Shown here: in pieces, positions 55,628 through 64,000 of the stretch
Layout: each line of letters starts with the position of its first letter
How positions within the stretch are numbered: position 1 is the stretch's first letter
Assembly (NCBI RefSeq): GCF_964656455.1
Contig: NC_135718.1
Span: 20,658,449 to 20,722,448 of the forward strand
Direction: 5' to 3'
DNA: 64,000 nucleotides
From: Halichoerus grypus
Lineage: Eukaryota > Chordata > Mammalia > Carnivora > Phocidae
The notes under the pieces: generated by a model
What the model was told of the DNA's origin: nothing
Database searches by the model: none
Seen by the model: the letters and a program-made list of their open reading frames with translations, nothing else
Made by a program: the position numbers and the translations under genes

Positions 55628-56424
55628 TGCCCTGTTTATGTTTGTTTATGTGAGCTTACCATCAAACCCCACTTCACCGCAGATAAATATTTTATGGAAC
55701 TCATTTGTGTTTCTAATTCATTATGAATCTCATTTTTCTTCTGCCTTTGTTTATTCTCTATTTTAAAAGCTAAAAATAGTATATGAAAATTAAAATAATA
55801 GTGGTGGTGAGGGAGGGGCACTTCTACTGTCAGCCACTTCTCCACCAAGGAAATATTATCTACAAAATATAAGTCATGTTGATTTATTTGTATTAAATTT
55901 TGCTTTGCAAGACCCCTTTCTTTATTCTGACACTTGGTGGTAAAATTATTTGTCCACTTTCAATCCATTCCTTGAAAACTAATCCACAGATGGTCAATGG
56001 TTCACATTAGTAGGCTCAGGTCATGTAAACAACTCTTCAAATTCAAACATTATTATAGACAGAACATCTTGGAAATAAGAAAAAGCCAGAATATGAGTAA
56101 TAACCAAGTGCTTCTACACATCTTCACACAAGTCCTGTTTGGAAAGGCACAAATGTGGCTTCCATCCACTGTGAGAGTGCTCAGCTATAACAACACTGTT
56201 GCTTCATCTAAAAGGAGTGAAGTGAAGGGATGAAGCATCAGATAGCAGGAAATGGAGTCATTTTCAGTTAAATTTTTTTTTTTTTTTTTTAGAATCAAGA
56301 AGTTTTTATATAAAAGAAGTGGTAGTTAGGGGGATATCTGGATTCCCAGATATAAAGCACCTAAGGTCTCTAGCTGTAACTGTAACTGCAAAAATAATAA
56401 AATATAAAGATATCATGGACCATG
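55628..56424. other. No recognisable gene; T-run at 56273
   Basis: Unassigned; an 18-T run (56273-56290) is the only notable tract. Confidence 0.45.
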
Positions 56425-56575
56425 ATAGAGTGGAAGGAACAAGGGCTTCAGATTCACAAAGACTTGCTTGAATCTTACACCACCACTTCTCAGCTGTGTG
56501 AGATTAGTCATGTTAATAATTATTGCTGAAGCTGTTTCCTCATCTTTGAAATGAAGAACTAGGGAAATGCCCACA
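56425..56575 (+). mobile_element. MIR SINE relic
   Basis: AACAAGGGCTTCAGATTCAC, CACCACTTCTCAGCTGTGTG, GCTGTTTCCTCATCTTTGAA and ATGAAGAACTAGG follow MIR in sense orientation. Confidence 0.75.
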
Positions 56576-56939
56576 GCTGATTTTATGAGGCAGGCTTGGT
56601 GCCAATGTGCAGATGGGGCACTAGAGCTTGGATCTCATCAACTACAGTACGGACAAATACTTATCTATTTATGCAATGACTAATTGTTTCTTCTGGCAGC
56701 AAAGTAGGATGATGTAGAATCTGGAGAAGGAAAATGAGGCTTGCATTAAAGAATATTAATAGTTGATGTTAAAGTTTAAGATTATCCCTCCATTAATAAC
56801 CTCTTTTGATTCAAAATTCACAAATCAGACTCCATCAGCTTTGGATCTTTTAATTAGATGTGAGCAGGTATAATTTGTTGCTATATTCTGATAGTCTTAA
56901 AATTAGCATTTTTAAATATGGGCTTTTTTTTTTTGAGAC

Positions 56940-57110
56940 TGTGTGGAGTAATAAAAGGAAGGTAGATTGCTGTTTGTAGTCCTCAATCTAATACCTTTTA
57001 GGTGTGTGATCTAGGATAAGTTCATTCACTTCTCTAAGCTTCAGTTTCTTCACCTAAAATGGAGATAAGAATTCCAATTTTATCACCTGGTAGTTTTTTA
57101 GGACACCATG
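56940..57110 (+). mobile_element. MIR SINE relic
   Basis: TAGGTGTGTGATCTAGGATA, AGTTCATTCACTTCTCTAAG, CTTCAGTTTCTTCACCTAAA and ATGGAGATAAGAATTCC follow sense MIR closely. Confidence 0.85.
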
Positions 57111-57149
57111 AGCACTTATGAAGTGATTTCTCCTTTTTCTGGAAACCCT

Positions 57150-57310
57150 ACTCCCAGATCATCCTCTTCCATTTCTTTCATGTCATGGGCCATCTTCTTT
57201 CCTCTTGTCTCCCTCTTGAAGATGGGGAAGTGTCGTATTCATTGCATTTCTAGCCGTGCTTGTTACATAGTAAGTGCTCGAAATGTCTTTAAGAGTGGGA
57301 GGAAGGAAGG
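57150..57310 (+). mobile_element. L2/MIR 3' end relic
   Basis: CTCTTGAAGATGGGGAAGTG, GCATTTCTAGCCGTGCTTGT and TACATAGTAAGTGCTCGAAA follow the shared L2/MIR 3' end. It could be the tail of the MIR just upstream or a separate L2. Confidence 0.55.
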
Positions 57311-57738
57311 AAAGAAGTTAAGGAAAACATACTTGTTGATTCAATCATTAATCTATACAATTCATTTATCTTAAAAAGTGCCATGAAAGTATCAAGTATT
57401 GTTATGATATTTAGCCAAAAAGATAGTGAACTTCTGACTTCAACTCTTCTCACTGAAAGCCTTTTTTTCCTTTTTTTATGATCGGTATTTTTTTCCTCTT
57501 CCCCTGGCTGCTTTATAGGTGATGTGACTGCTTCATACAACCTCTCTCTGGGCATGTGGTTTCTGTTAGGGATGTGGAGAGAATTTCATCAGGAAGAGGG
57601 AAAAAAACCCCAAAAAACCCAAGTGTGCTTTGGAAAGAACATGTACCTGGAAGAGGTGATATCCTCTTTCATAGTGCTCCCTTTTCTTTGTAGAACAGTG
57701 TTTTTATCTGTTTGCTTTCTTGCTTGCTTGTTTTCTTT

Positions 57739-58257
57739 TTTTAAATTTTATTATGTTAGTTAATCACCATACATTACATCATTAGTTTTTGATGTAGTGT
57801 TCCATGATTCATTGTTTGTGCATAACACCCAGTGCTCCATGCAGTACGTGCCCTCTTAATAATACCCATCACCGGGCTAACCCATCCCCCCACTCCCCTT
57901 CCCCTCTAAAACCCTCAGTTTGTTTCTCAGAGTCCATAGTCTCATGGTTCGTCTCCCCCTCTGATTTCCCCCCCTTCATTTTTCCCTCCCTGCTATCTTC
58001 TTTTTTTTTTTTTTAACATATAATGTATGATTTGTTTCAGAGGTACAGGTCTGTGATTCAACAGTCTTACACAATTCACAGTACTCACCATAGCACATAC
58101 CCTCCCCAATGTCTATCACCCAGCCACCCCATCCCTCCCACCCCCCACCACTCCAGCAACCCTCAGTTTGTTTCTTGAGATTAAGAATTTCTCATATCAG
58201 TGAGATCATATGATACATATCTTTCTCTGATTGACTTATTTCGCTCAGCATAATACC
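57739..58257 (-). mobile_element. Carnivore L1 3' end, perfect 14-bp TSD
   Basis: 519 bp of minus-strand L1 3' UTR only: the outer part (CATACATTACATCATTAGTT ... CATCACCGGGCTAACCCATC), an internal T-run, and the inner part (GAGGTACAGGTCTGTGATTC ... TTATTTCGCTCAGCATAATA). The TSD TGCTTGTTTTCTTT is perfect over 14 bp (57725-57738 and 58258-58271). 5'-truncated before reaching ORF2. Confidence 0.98.
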
Positions 58258-58424
58258 TGCTTGTTTTCTTTAGAATGCGATCGTAATGCAACTTAATTTG
58301 GATCTTAAAATCAACTCCTCGGGAGCAAAAAAACTAAAGTTTTCCTTAAGCTTGACATTTCAAGACCTAACTTCTGTAAGCCCAGAGCATGACAAGAGTT
58401 ACCTCCTTAGAGTTTACAGATTCA

Positions 58425-58860
58425 GTGAATCTGTATCAAAATCCCAATGATGTTCTTCTCAGTAATAGGAAAAAAAATCCTAAAATTCATGTGGAACACA
58501 AAAGAAACGAAATAGCCAAAACAATCTTAAGAAAGGAAAACAAAGCTGAAGGCATCACACTTCTTGATTTCAAAATATATTACAAAGCTATAGTAATAAA
58601 AATAGTATGGTACTGGCAAACAACAACAACAACAACAACAACAACAAATATAAAATGGAATGGAATAGAGTCCAGGAATAAATCCACACATTTATGTTCA
58701 ATAGATCTTTGACAAGGGTACCAAGCACACACAATGGGGAAAGTATAGTCTCTTCAATAAATGATGTTGGGAAAACTGGGTTGAAATGCAGATGAATAAA
58801 ACTGAACCCTTATCTCAATCCCTATATAAAAATCAACTCATAATGGATTTGACTATTAAG
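58425..58860 (+). mobile_element. L1 ORF2 middle fragment
   Basis: CTGTATCAAAATCCCAATGA, CCTAAAATTCATGTGGAACA, GAAGGCATCACACTTCTTGA, TATATTACAAAGCTATAGTA and GATGTTGGGAAAACTGGGTT are consecutive ORF2 blocks just downstream of the reverse transcriptase. A partly open frame (58389-58712) holds [20 protein letters not shown]. It ends inside ORF2 with no 3' UTR, so it was cut after insertion. Confidence 0.88.
58621..58647. repeat. (CAA)n expanded inside L1
   Basis: Nine CAA units where other L1 copies read GGCATAAAAACAGA, so this expansion arose within the element. Confidence 0.92.
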
Positions 58861-59008
58861 ACTTGACTATTCATGATTTCAAAAACTCTTTAGTGTTTCT
58901 TGCCTTGAAGTTTTGCTCGTTTTGTCCCTGTGTGATAGGAAATCATTTCAAATCACTTAATTACTAATATATACATACCCAAATCCTTCCCATTCTTTGA
59001 GGCCAATC

Positions 59009-59054
59009 TCACACACACACTTATGTACACACACACATGCATACACACACACAC
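59009..59054. repeat. Imperfect (CA)n
   Basis: Three CA tracts separated by TTATGT and TGCAT interruptions. Confidence 0.92.
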
Positions 59055-59214
59055 TTCATTGAAAACTATCTTCCTGCCATTATTAGCCAGAACATATACT
59101 CAATAAATACATATTAAATCTCAATGCTATGAAGACAATATGCCAGACACCAGGAATATGGCTTTGAACAAAAAACATCTGAATTGCATCTCTTTTGATC
59201 TCCCCCACTTTCAC

Positions 59215-59420
59215 CTATAATTGTTAGTATTGAAGTCAGCAGGCCTGGGATTAAAGCAAAGTTCTACCAGTAATAATCTGTGACCTTAAAAAAATCCTTT
59301 AACCTCACTAAATCTCAGCTCTCGCATTATAAAATTATAGAGACAATGATACTTGTATCATGATTCATCCATCATGATAGACATTAAATTAAAGATAAAT
59401 AACAACTGTATTCCATACCT
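59215..59420 (+). mobile_element. MIR SINE relic
   Basis: GCAGGCCTGGGATTAAAGCA, GTGACCTTAAAAAAATCCTT, TAACCTCACTAAATCTCAGC and GAGACAATGATACTTGTATC follow sense MIR. Confidence 0.8.
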
Positions 59421-60045
59421 GGGTCTGTTAAATAGTTAGTGAGCCACAAATATTGTTTTCACCATATTTAGCCTTACTTAGTCCTGGAGGGCAGCATTCC
59501 CCATAGCATCCATCAGAGTGATAAACACAAATTGGGAATAAAATGAATAAAAAGAATGAATATTGTTGGATATACTCTAGGGAGAAGTGACATAGTTATA
59601 GGCACCTTCAATCAAATGGAGGGTTGGAAAGCGAGCAGGAGGATGGGGAGGCAGCATCACTAAGTGTGAGATGGGTTTTGAGGGGGGGAGTCATTATACA
59701 AAAACTGAGAGGTGGATCTGATTCCACTGTTCATCAAAGATCAATTCTATCTACCATATCTTTAGAACTAGCTCTGGCCTGCCTTTTCTGTTCTTTGGTG
59801 GTGAGGAAAAGGTTATATACATTTCAGAACCAAGACTAAAACCATATTGCTTTCCATAACACACCATATCAGTGTAACTTTTTCAGGAGCCCATGCTGTT
59901 CTCACCAGGATCTCACTGCTGTGATGGAGAGAGTTCTGTATGGCACCATCATGGGAAGGTTTATTTTTATCCTCAAATAAGTGGCATGTCCCAATGGTTG
60001 GATATTTTATCCTGAGGTTTTCTAATTACCCAGCTTCCTCCTTCC
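59421..60045. other. No recognisable feature
   Basis: Unassigned; a G-run (GAGGGGGGGAG near 59681-59691) is the only notable motif. Confidence 0.45.
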
Positions 60046-60060
60046 CTAGAATTAATTTTT

Positions 60061-60251
60061 TAAAAAGATTTTATTTATTTATTTTACAGAGAGAGACACA
60101 GCGAGAGAGGGAACACAAGCAGGGGGGAGTGGGAGAGGGAGAAGCAGGCTTCCCGCTGAGCAGGGAGCCCGATGCAGGGCTTGATCCCAGGACCCTGGGA
60201 TCATGACCTGAGACAAAGCAGACGCTTAATGACTGAGCCACCCAGGCACCC
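60061..60251 (-). mobile_element. SINEC, young arctoid type
   Basis: A complete minus-strand copy (GACACAGCGAGAGAGGGAAC, GAGCCACCCAGGCACCC). The TSD is CTAGAATTAATTTTT (60046-60060) against CTATAATTAATTTTT (60252-60266), 14 of 15. Confidence 0.97.
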
Positions 60252-60669
60252 CTATAATTAATTTTTGACCAGGTGATACTGATGTTTTTTTTACAGCTAA
60301 ATTCTTCTTGTGGTCATGGATATTATACTCTCTAAAAACTAATTTCAGACCAAGAAAATACAAAAGAGAATAGGGTAGTAGCCTTAAAGTACTGAACAGA
60401 TATCCTTGGAGACTCTTCTATCTAGTTGAAGAGTTAAGGTATGTACACACAAAGTTATAATTAACATCATATGTGTCAAATTTGTTTTTAAAAAATACTT
60501 GCTTCAAAATTATCACCAATGGTGCTGTAAGAAGGGTTCCTCAAGGAGGTGATGATGAAGGGATTTGGTATAAATGACTAGGGCTTAGAAAGCTCAAAAA
60601 TAGAGCAAGAGCATCCAAGGCTGGGAATTAGTATCTTCATTAGCAACTAATCCACTAGTGTTTATGCAA

Positions 60670-60775
60670 CACTATTTCAGACTGAAGGACTTTGCCTTAT
60701 CCTTACTTTGTTTTTCCTATGTAACTTGTATGTGTTGGCTCATAGTAGATACTCAACAAATACTTGTTGACTCAA
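60670..60775 (+). mobile_element. L2 3' end relic
   Basis: TTTGTTTTTCCTATGTAACT, GTTGGCTCATAGTAGATACT and CAACAAATACTTGTTGACTC follow the L2 3' end. Confidence 0.7.
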
Positions 60776-60779
60776 GGCA

Positions 60780-60945
60780 TGTCATGGCTTAATGGAAAGG
60801 ACTCTGAATTACAAATCAAATGGACTTTTGGGTTTTATGCCTGATCATGTGTTGAAGAGAAATTTACATAACCTCGCTGGGGCTATTTTCCTCTGTTGAT
60901 GGGGGCATACTATCCACCTCATAAGATTTTTGTGAGCATCTCTTC
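60780..60945 (+). mobile_element. MIR SINE relic
   Basis: GGCTTAATGGAAAGGACTCT, GGTTTTATGCCTGATCATGT, CATAACCTCGCTGGGGCTAT and CCACCTCATAAGATTTTTGT follow sense MIR from head to core. Confidence 0.75.
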
Positions 60946-60959
60946 TCACTTTAAAAATC

Positions 60960-61330
60960 TTCCTGCTCAATATATCCACATGCTTGGATTCTGCTTCTAC
61001 CTATATGCTTAGAACTTTGACATCTGAATCTCCAGTAACATCAGTCCTGCAATTCTGAACTGTCCATCTGCTTATTTGCCTGACACCACCTATTTGACAT
61101 CCAGAGACACCTCAAAATAAAAGTGAAAAAAAAAAAGAAAAAAAAAAGGAGAGGAAAAAATTCTCCCTGTTCCACTCCTTCTCCACAGGCCTCCTATTGT
61201 TCTTATAATCTTCATTGCAATGAAGAGTGACCACTCTATCTCAAAACTTTACTCTTAGAAATTCTTAACCCTCAAATAGCTAAAGAAAAACTTCAATCAA
61301 AATAAAACACAAATTCACTCCAGCAAACTA
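60960..61330 (+). mobile_element. L2-class relic with A-rich insert
   Basis: CTTTGACATCTGAATCTCCA, ACTGTCCATCTGCTTATTTG, CACCTATTTGACATCCAGAG and ACACCTCAAAATAAAAGTG follow an ancient L2-class sequence (sense of the family at 11.6-12.5 kb). An (A)nG-type tract at 61126-61148 interrupts it, and TCTCCCTGTTCCACTCCTTC continues it. Confidence 0.5.
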
Positions 61331-61589
61331 AGGATGATTAAGTCTGTTGTGTGGCCTCTTGCAAGGATATTGTTGTTATCACCCTATATATAAAAATGCC
61401 TCCTTTTATTTGTGTAATCTAGAACATTCTGTATATTTTCAAAGGAATTGATATTTATAAATATCAGGCCTCAGTAAAAAAAGGTGATGGAGAGACAGTG
61501 GGAGGTATTTTCTAATTAGAGAAGCTGTCTGGCTTCAGTTACTTATCACCAATCACTTCACTAGCATCTCTTCTAAAAAGTAACTTGAG

Positions 61590-61665
61590 CTGGCCCAGGT
61601 ATCTCCCACACTCAGCACATAGTAGATGTTTAGTAAGAACAAACACACAGATATATAAATGAATG
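61590..61665 (+). mobile_element. L2/MIR 3' tail
   Basis: CAGGTATCTCCCACACTCAG followed by CACATAGTAGATGTTTAGTA is an L2-like 3' end. Confidence 0.55.
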
Positions 61666-62284
61666 TATAATTGAATGGATGCCTTGTGTGTAGTGAATCC
61701 AAAAAAGTGGACCTGCCTTCATGCAGAGCTGGACTAGCTGCCTCCTAAACCACAAAACTCCCGGACATTACCTTGATACCACAGCTGAGGATATGTGAAT
61801 TTGGCCCTGATTCAGATGACTGAAAATAAATTTCCTATGAATCTAGGCCATCTTATTGATACCTTTTGTTTATGGATCTCAAACCATTAGTAGGGAAACC
61901 TAGCTCTATGGGTGCCTGAAATCATGAAACAAAACTTCCAAAGTTAGAGCGCAGAATTTGGAGGGATAACAGAAATTTGAACTTTATTTTTAATAGAACC
62001 AAGCAACACATTCAGCCTTTTTTCTGGTCTACCCTTCATAAAGCCTTAGGTCTTGAATTACTGAACCTTTTATCCTGACACTAATGACATGAAAGATTTG
62101 GGCAATGGACTGTGAGCTTCTCTAAATTGACTTTGTCCTGTAACAATCTTTCTACATTGAGATACTTCACTTCAAAGAGAACTCTTAGTTGGATTCTAAC
62201 ACTACCCTCCTAGGTGGAATAATTAGACTTTTAAAATTTACTCAGTATTGAGTTGAGAATATGTATGTTTCTATGTAGTAGTAT
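61666..62284. other. No recognisable feature
   Basis: Unassigned AT-rich sequence. Confidence 0.45.
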
Positions 62285-62412
62285 ATATTTACTTAAAATG
62301 TTACATGTTATGTATAAAACTCAACATGTATATATAACTTACACATGTATACATAGCATATATACATGTATATAACATAAATGTGTATATATATATGTGT
62401 GTGTCTATTTGT
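62285..62412. repeat. Imperfect TA/TG/CATGTA tract
   Basis: Many interleaved ACATGTATA and TATATA units ending in (TA)n(TG)n. It contains several small palindromes (TATACATGTATA at 62361-62372). Confidence 0.88.
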
Positions 62413-63334
62413 ATACATCTGCATGACAACATCGCTCTGGAGTTTTTGCTCTAGAAATTGTTTCAAGAATCACTGAGTTGGAGGTTGCTGCACAGTTTCT
62501 TCTGCTATTGTATGTGGGTGCTACTGTGTTTGCTTGTGTGTTTGGCAACCTGACCCTGAGCTGATTTAGGTTTGTCATGCTTGGTAGCAGTTGTGTCAGA
62601 TGGTTTAGACTCATGGGTGAGTGGCTGCCAATCTTTAATCATCTCACAAGAAAGGGAATCTTGACTCTACCAAACTTGGCACTTGTTTTCAGGAAGGCCA
62701 ACACTAACTCAATCTTGTTTTTCGGTTTATTGACCATGTACAGCTTTTACTGGTGCTGAATTTGGGGCAATTAGTCATGAACTTGTGACATATCAGCCTG
62801 CCCTGCACTCTGGAAATACCAGAAATAAGATGAAAATTTTACTCAAAATCCTTAAGAAGCTCATTCTGAAAGAGCTGGTTAATCAGGATATAGATGAGAA
62901 ACTCTTTCTAGCAGAAGGAGGGAACAGCTGTAGACAACATATACTAATCTTATTTTACAAGGAAATGGTTACATGCAATTAGAGGAAAATCCTTACAGAG
63001 AATGACACCACATTCTTAGGAAAGGGTATGAATTAAGGGTAATGTCCTTTTGAAACACATTTGGAATTGATTCAATACAGAGAACTAAGAATAAAATACA
63101 GCCTCCTTCATTTACTCCAAATCCTTTGAAATATTAAAAAGGATATTGAGAAAATCCATAAGCATTCTTGAATATAGAAAGATAACCTTCAATGAATGAG
63201 CAACTGTGAAGAATCCTAAGCAGATGGAAAGTGAAATGAAATAAATTGAAGAAGGGAACCACAGCTCTGGCATGCTCATCAGAGGACTGCTGCAGGAGGA
63301 GAGGGTGGGGACCCTCTCTTAAGAGTCCTCCATG
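62413..63334. other. No recognisable gene or repeat
   Basis: Unassigned; short frames on both strands (60-69 codons) with no motif. Confidence 0.45.
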
Positions 63335-63468
63335 CCTAGCATTCTACCTTCTTGATAGATATGGAAATTGAGACTCAATTTAAGTAGCTTGTCCAAGTTA
63401 TAATCAGAGATAAACCCAAGAATGTCTCAGTATCAAGCCTCTGAGTTAATTGTTCTTATAGATTGCCT
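63335..63468 (-). mobile_element. MIR SINE relic (first of a pair)
   Basis: GATATGGAAATTGAGACTCA, ATTTAAGTAGCTTGTCCAAG and CAGTATCAAGCCTCTGAGTT follow reverse-complement MIR from core to head. Confidence 0.7.
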
Positions 63469-63600
63469 CCTTTCTATGTGCCATACTTTATCTAGCATTT
63501 CTCAATATTTTGTGACAGCAATTCTATGAATTTTCTCCCATTTTACAGATAAGAAAACCGTGTGAGGACCTTAGGTTATTCCAGTGGGACTGTGCTTTCT
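63469..63600 (-). mobile_element. MIR SINE relic (second of a pair)
   Basis: TTTCTATGTGCCATACTTTA, GACAGCAATTCTATGAATTT and TCTCCCATTTTACAGATAAG follow the 3' end and core of reverse-complement MIR. It is immediately downstream of another MIR in the same orientation. Confidence 0.7.
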
Positions 63601-64000
63601 AAGAGTCTGTTCTTAAAACCTACTCTTTCTTCATCTTTCTCCCTATAATAATTTTAGCAAAAAGTCAGATAAAGATTATAGGCCTTCTAAATCTACCCTG
63701 TCCACTCTTTTTATTGGAGAAGTTAATCTCCATTCTGCAATAACATTATTATGGATGTGTGCCTGATGTTGTCATTTGTAACTACATTTTACTGGTAGAA
63801 TAAAGAATGTTAATATTGTAAGTATTTATTTGATCCTGATTTTATATACTAGCCTTTGGCCCTGGCCATTGGGTTCACATATATGAAGCCTGCTCTGACA
63901 TAGCTTGACATGAAAAAAATCAATCTGAATATTATTGTTATAATTCTGCAGGTATCACTGAGGATTTAGAAAATGGGTTTTATGTGTTTAATTTTAGAGG
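63601..64000. other. No recognisable feature
   Basis: Unassigned AT-rich sequence up to the window edge. Confidence 0.45.

Noticed and set aside
1..64000. CRISPR arrays, operons, bacterial promoters, riboswitches, phage or plasmid features
   Set aside because: The window is mammalian nuclear DNA with dense carnivore SINEs and L1s. The tandem repeats are microsatellites, not spacer arrays.
1..64000. Functional tRNA or snRNA genes
   Set aside because: tRNA-like sequence occurs only as SINEC and MIR heads with degenerate boxes. I saw no U6, 5S, Y or 7SK motifs.

Overview
This is a 64-kb piece of a mammalian nuclear genome from the order Carnivora. It is AT-rich and holds no intact protein-coding gene that I can support. 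Twelve tRNA-derived carnivore SINEs (SINEC/CAN-SINE) are present. Their head (GGGCGCCTGGGTGGCTCAG) and the tail of the young copies (GACACAGCGAGAGAGGGAAC) fit the arctoid version (bear, seal or mustelid) rather than the dog version, which begins GGGATCCCTGGGTGGC. The L1 3' UTRs are also of the carnivore type. Every open frame over about 100 codons lies either in an L1 remnant or in a microsatellite, or has no coding character. The window is best read as intergenic or deep intronic DNA.

Layout. 0-8 kb: an L1 with an inverted 5' part, a SINE, a long HAL1 (half-L1) relic, and a scrambled L1 made of two oppositely oriented ORF2 pieces plus a 3' end, with a SINE inside. 8-12.8 kb: two young SINEs, TG/TA microsatellites, a 34-bp tandem duplication, a minus-strand L1M 5' UTR carrying a nested SINE, and MIR/L2 relics. 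12.85-14.93 kb: a 2-kb minus-strand carnivore L1 bounded by a 12/14 target-site duplication (TSD). 15-27 kb: mostly unannotatable sequence with MIR, L2, SINE and hAT relics. 27.5 kb: a 213-bp L1 3' end with a perfect 15-bp TSD. 28.9-29.2 kb: a GC-rich block that stands out from its surroundings. 32.1-32.35 kb: a large CTTT/CCTT microsatellite. 32.9-33.9 kb: a minus-strand L1 with its ORF2 C-terminus. 34.1-34.6 kb: a solo endogenous-retrovirus LTR with TG...CA ends and a perfect 6-bp TSD. 35.9-37.7 kb: another L1 with a 5' inversion. 38-57 kb: old repeats, two SINEs and two weak coding-like segments (45.4 and 47.4-48.0 kb). 57.7-58.9 kb: a short minus-strand L1 with a perfect 14-bp TSD next to an older plus-strand L1. 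59-64 kb: MIR/L2 relics, one young SINE and a TA/TG microsatellite.

Nothing here works together as an operon, pathway or defence system. The biology on show is retrotransposition: target-primed insertion, twin-priming inversions, nested insertions, and LTR recombination leaving a solo LTR. I found no previously undescribed system. Limits of old repeats (MIR, L2, L1M, HAL1, MER5) are approximate, to within about 20-40 bp. Family names come from recognising consensus motifs, not from a database search.
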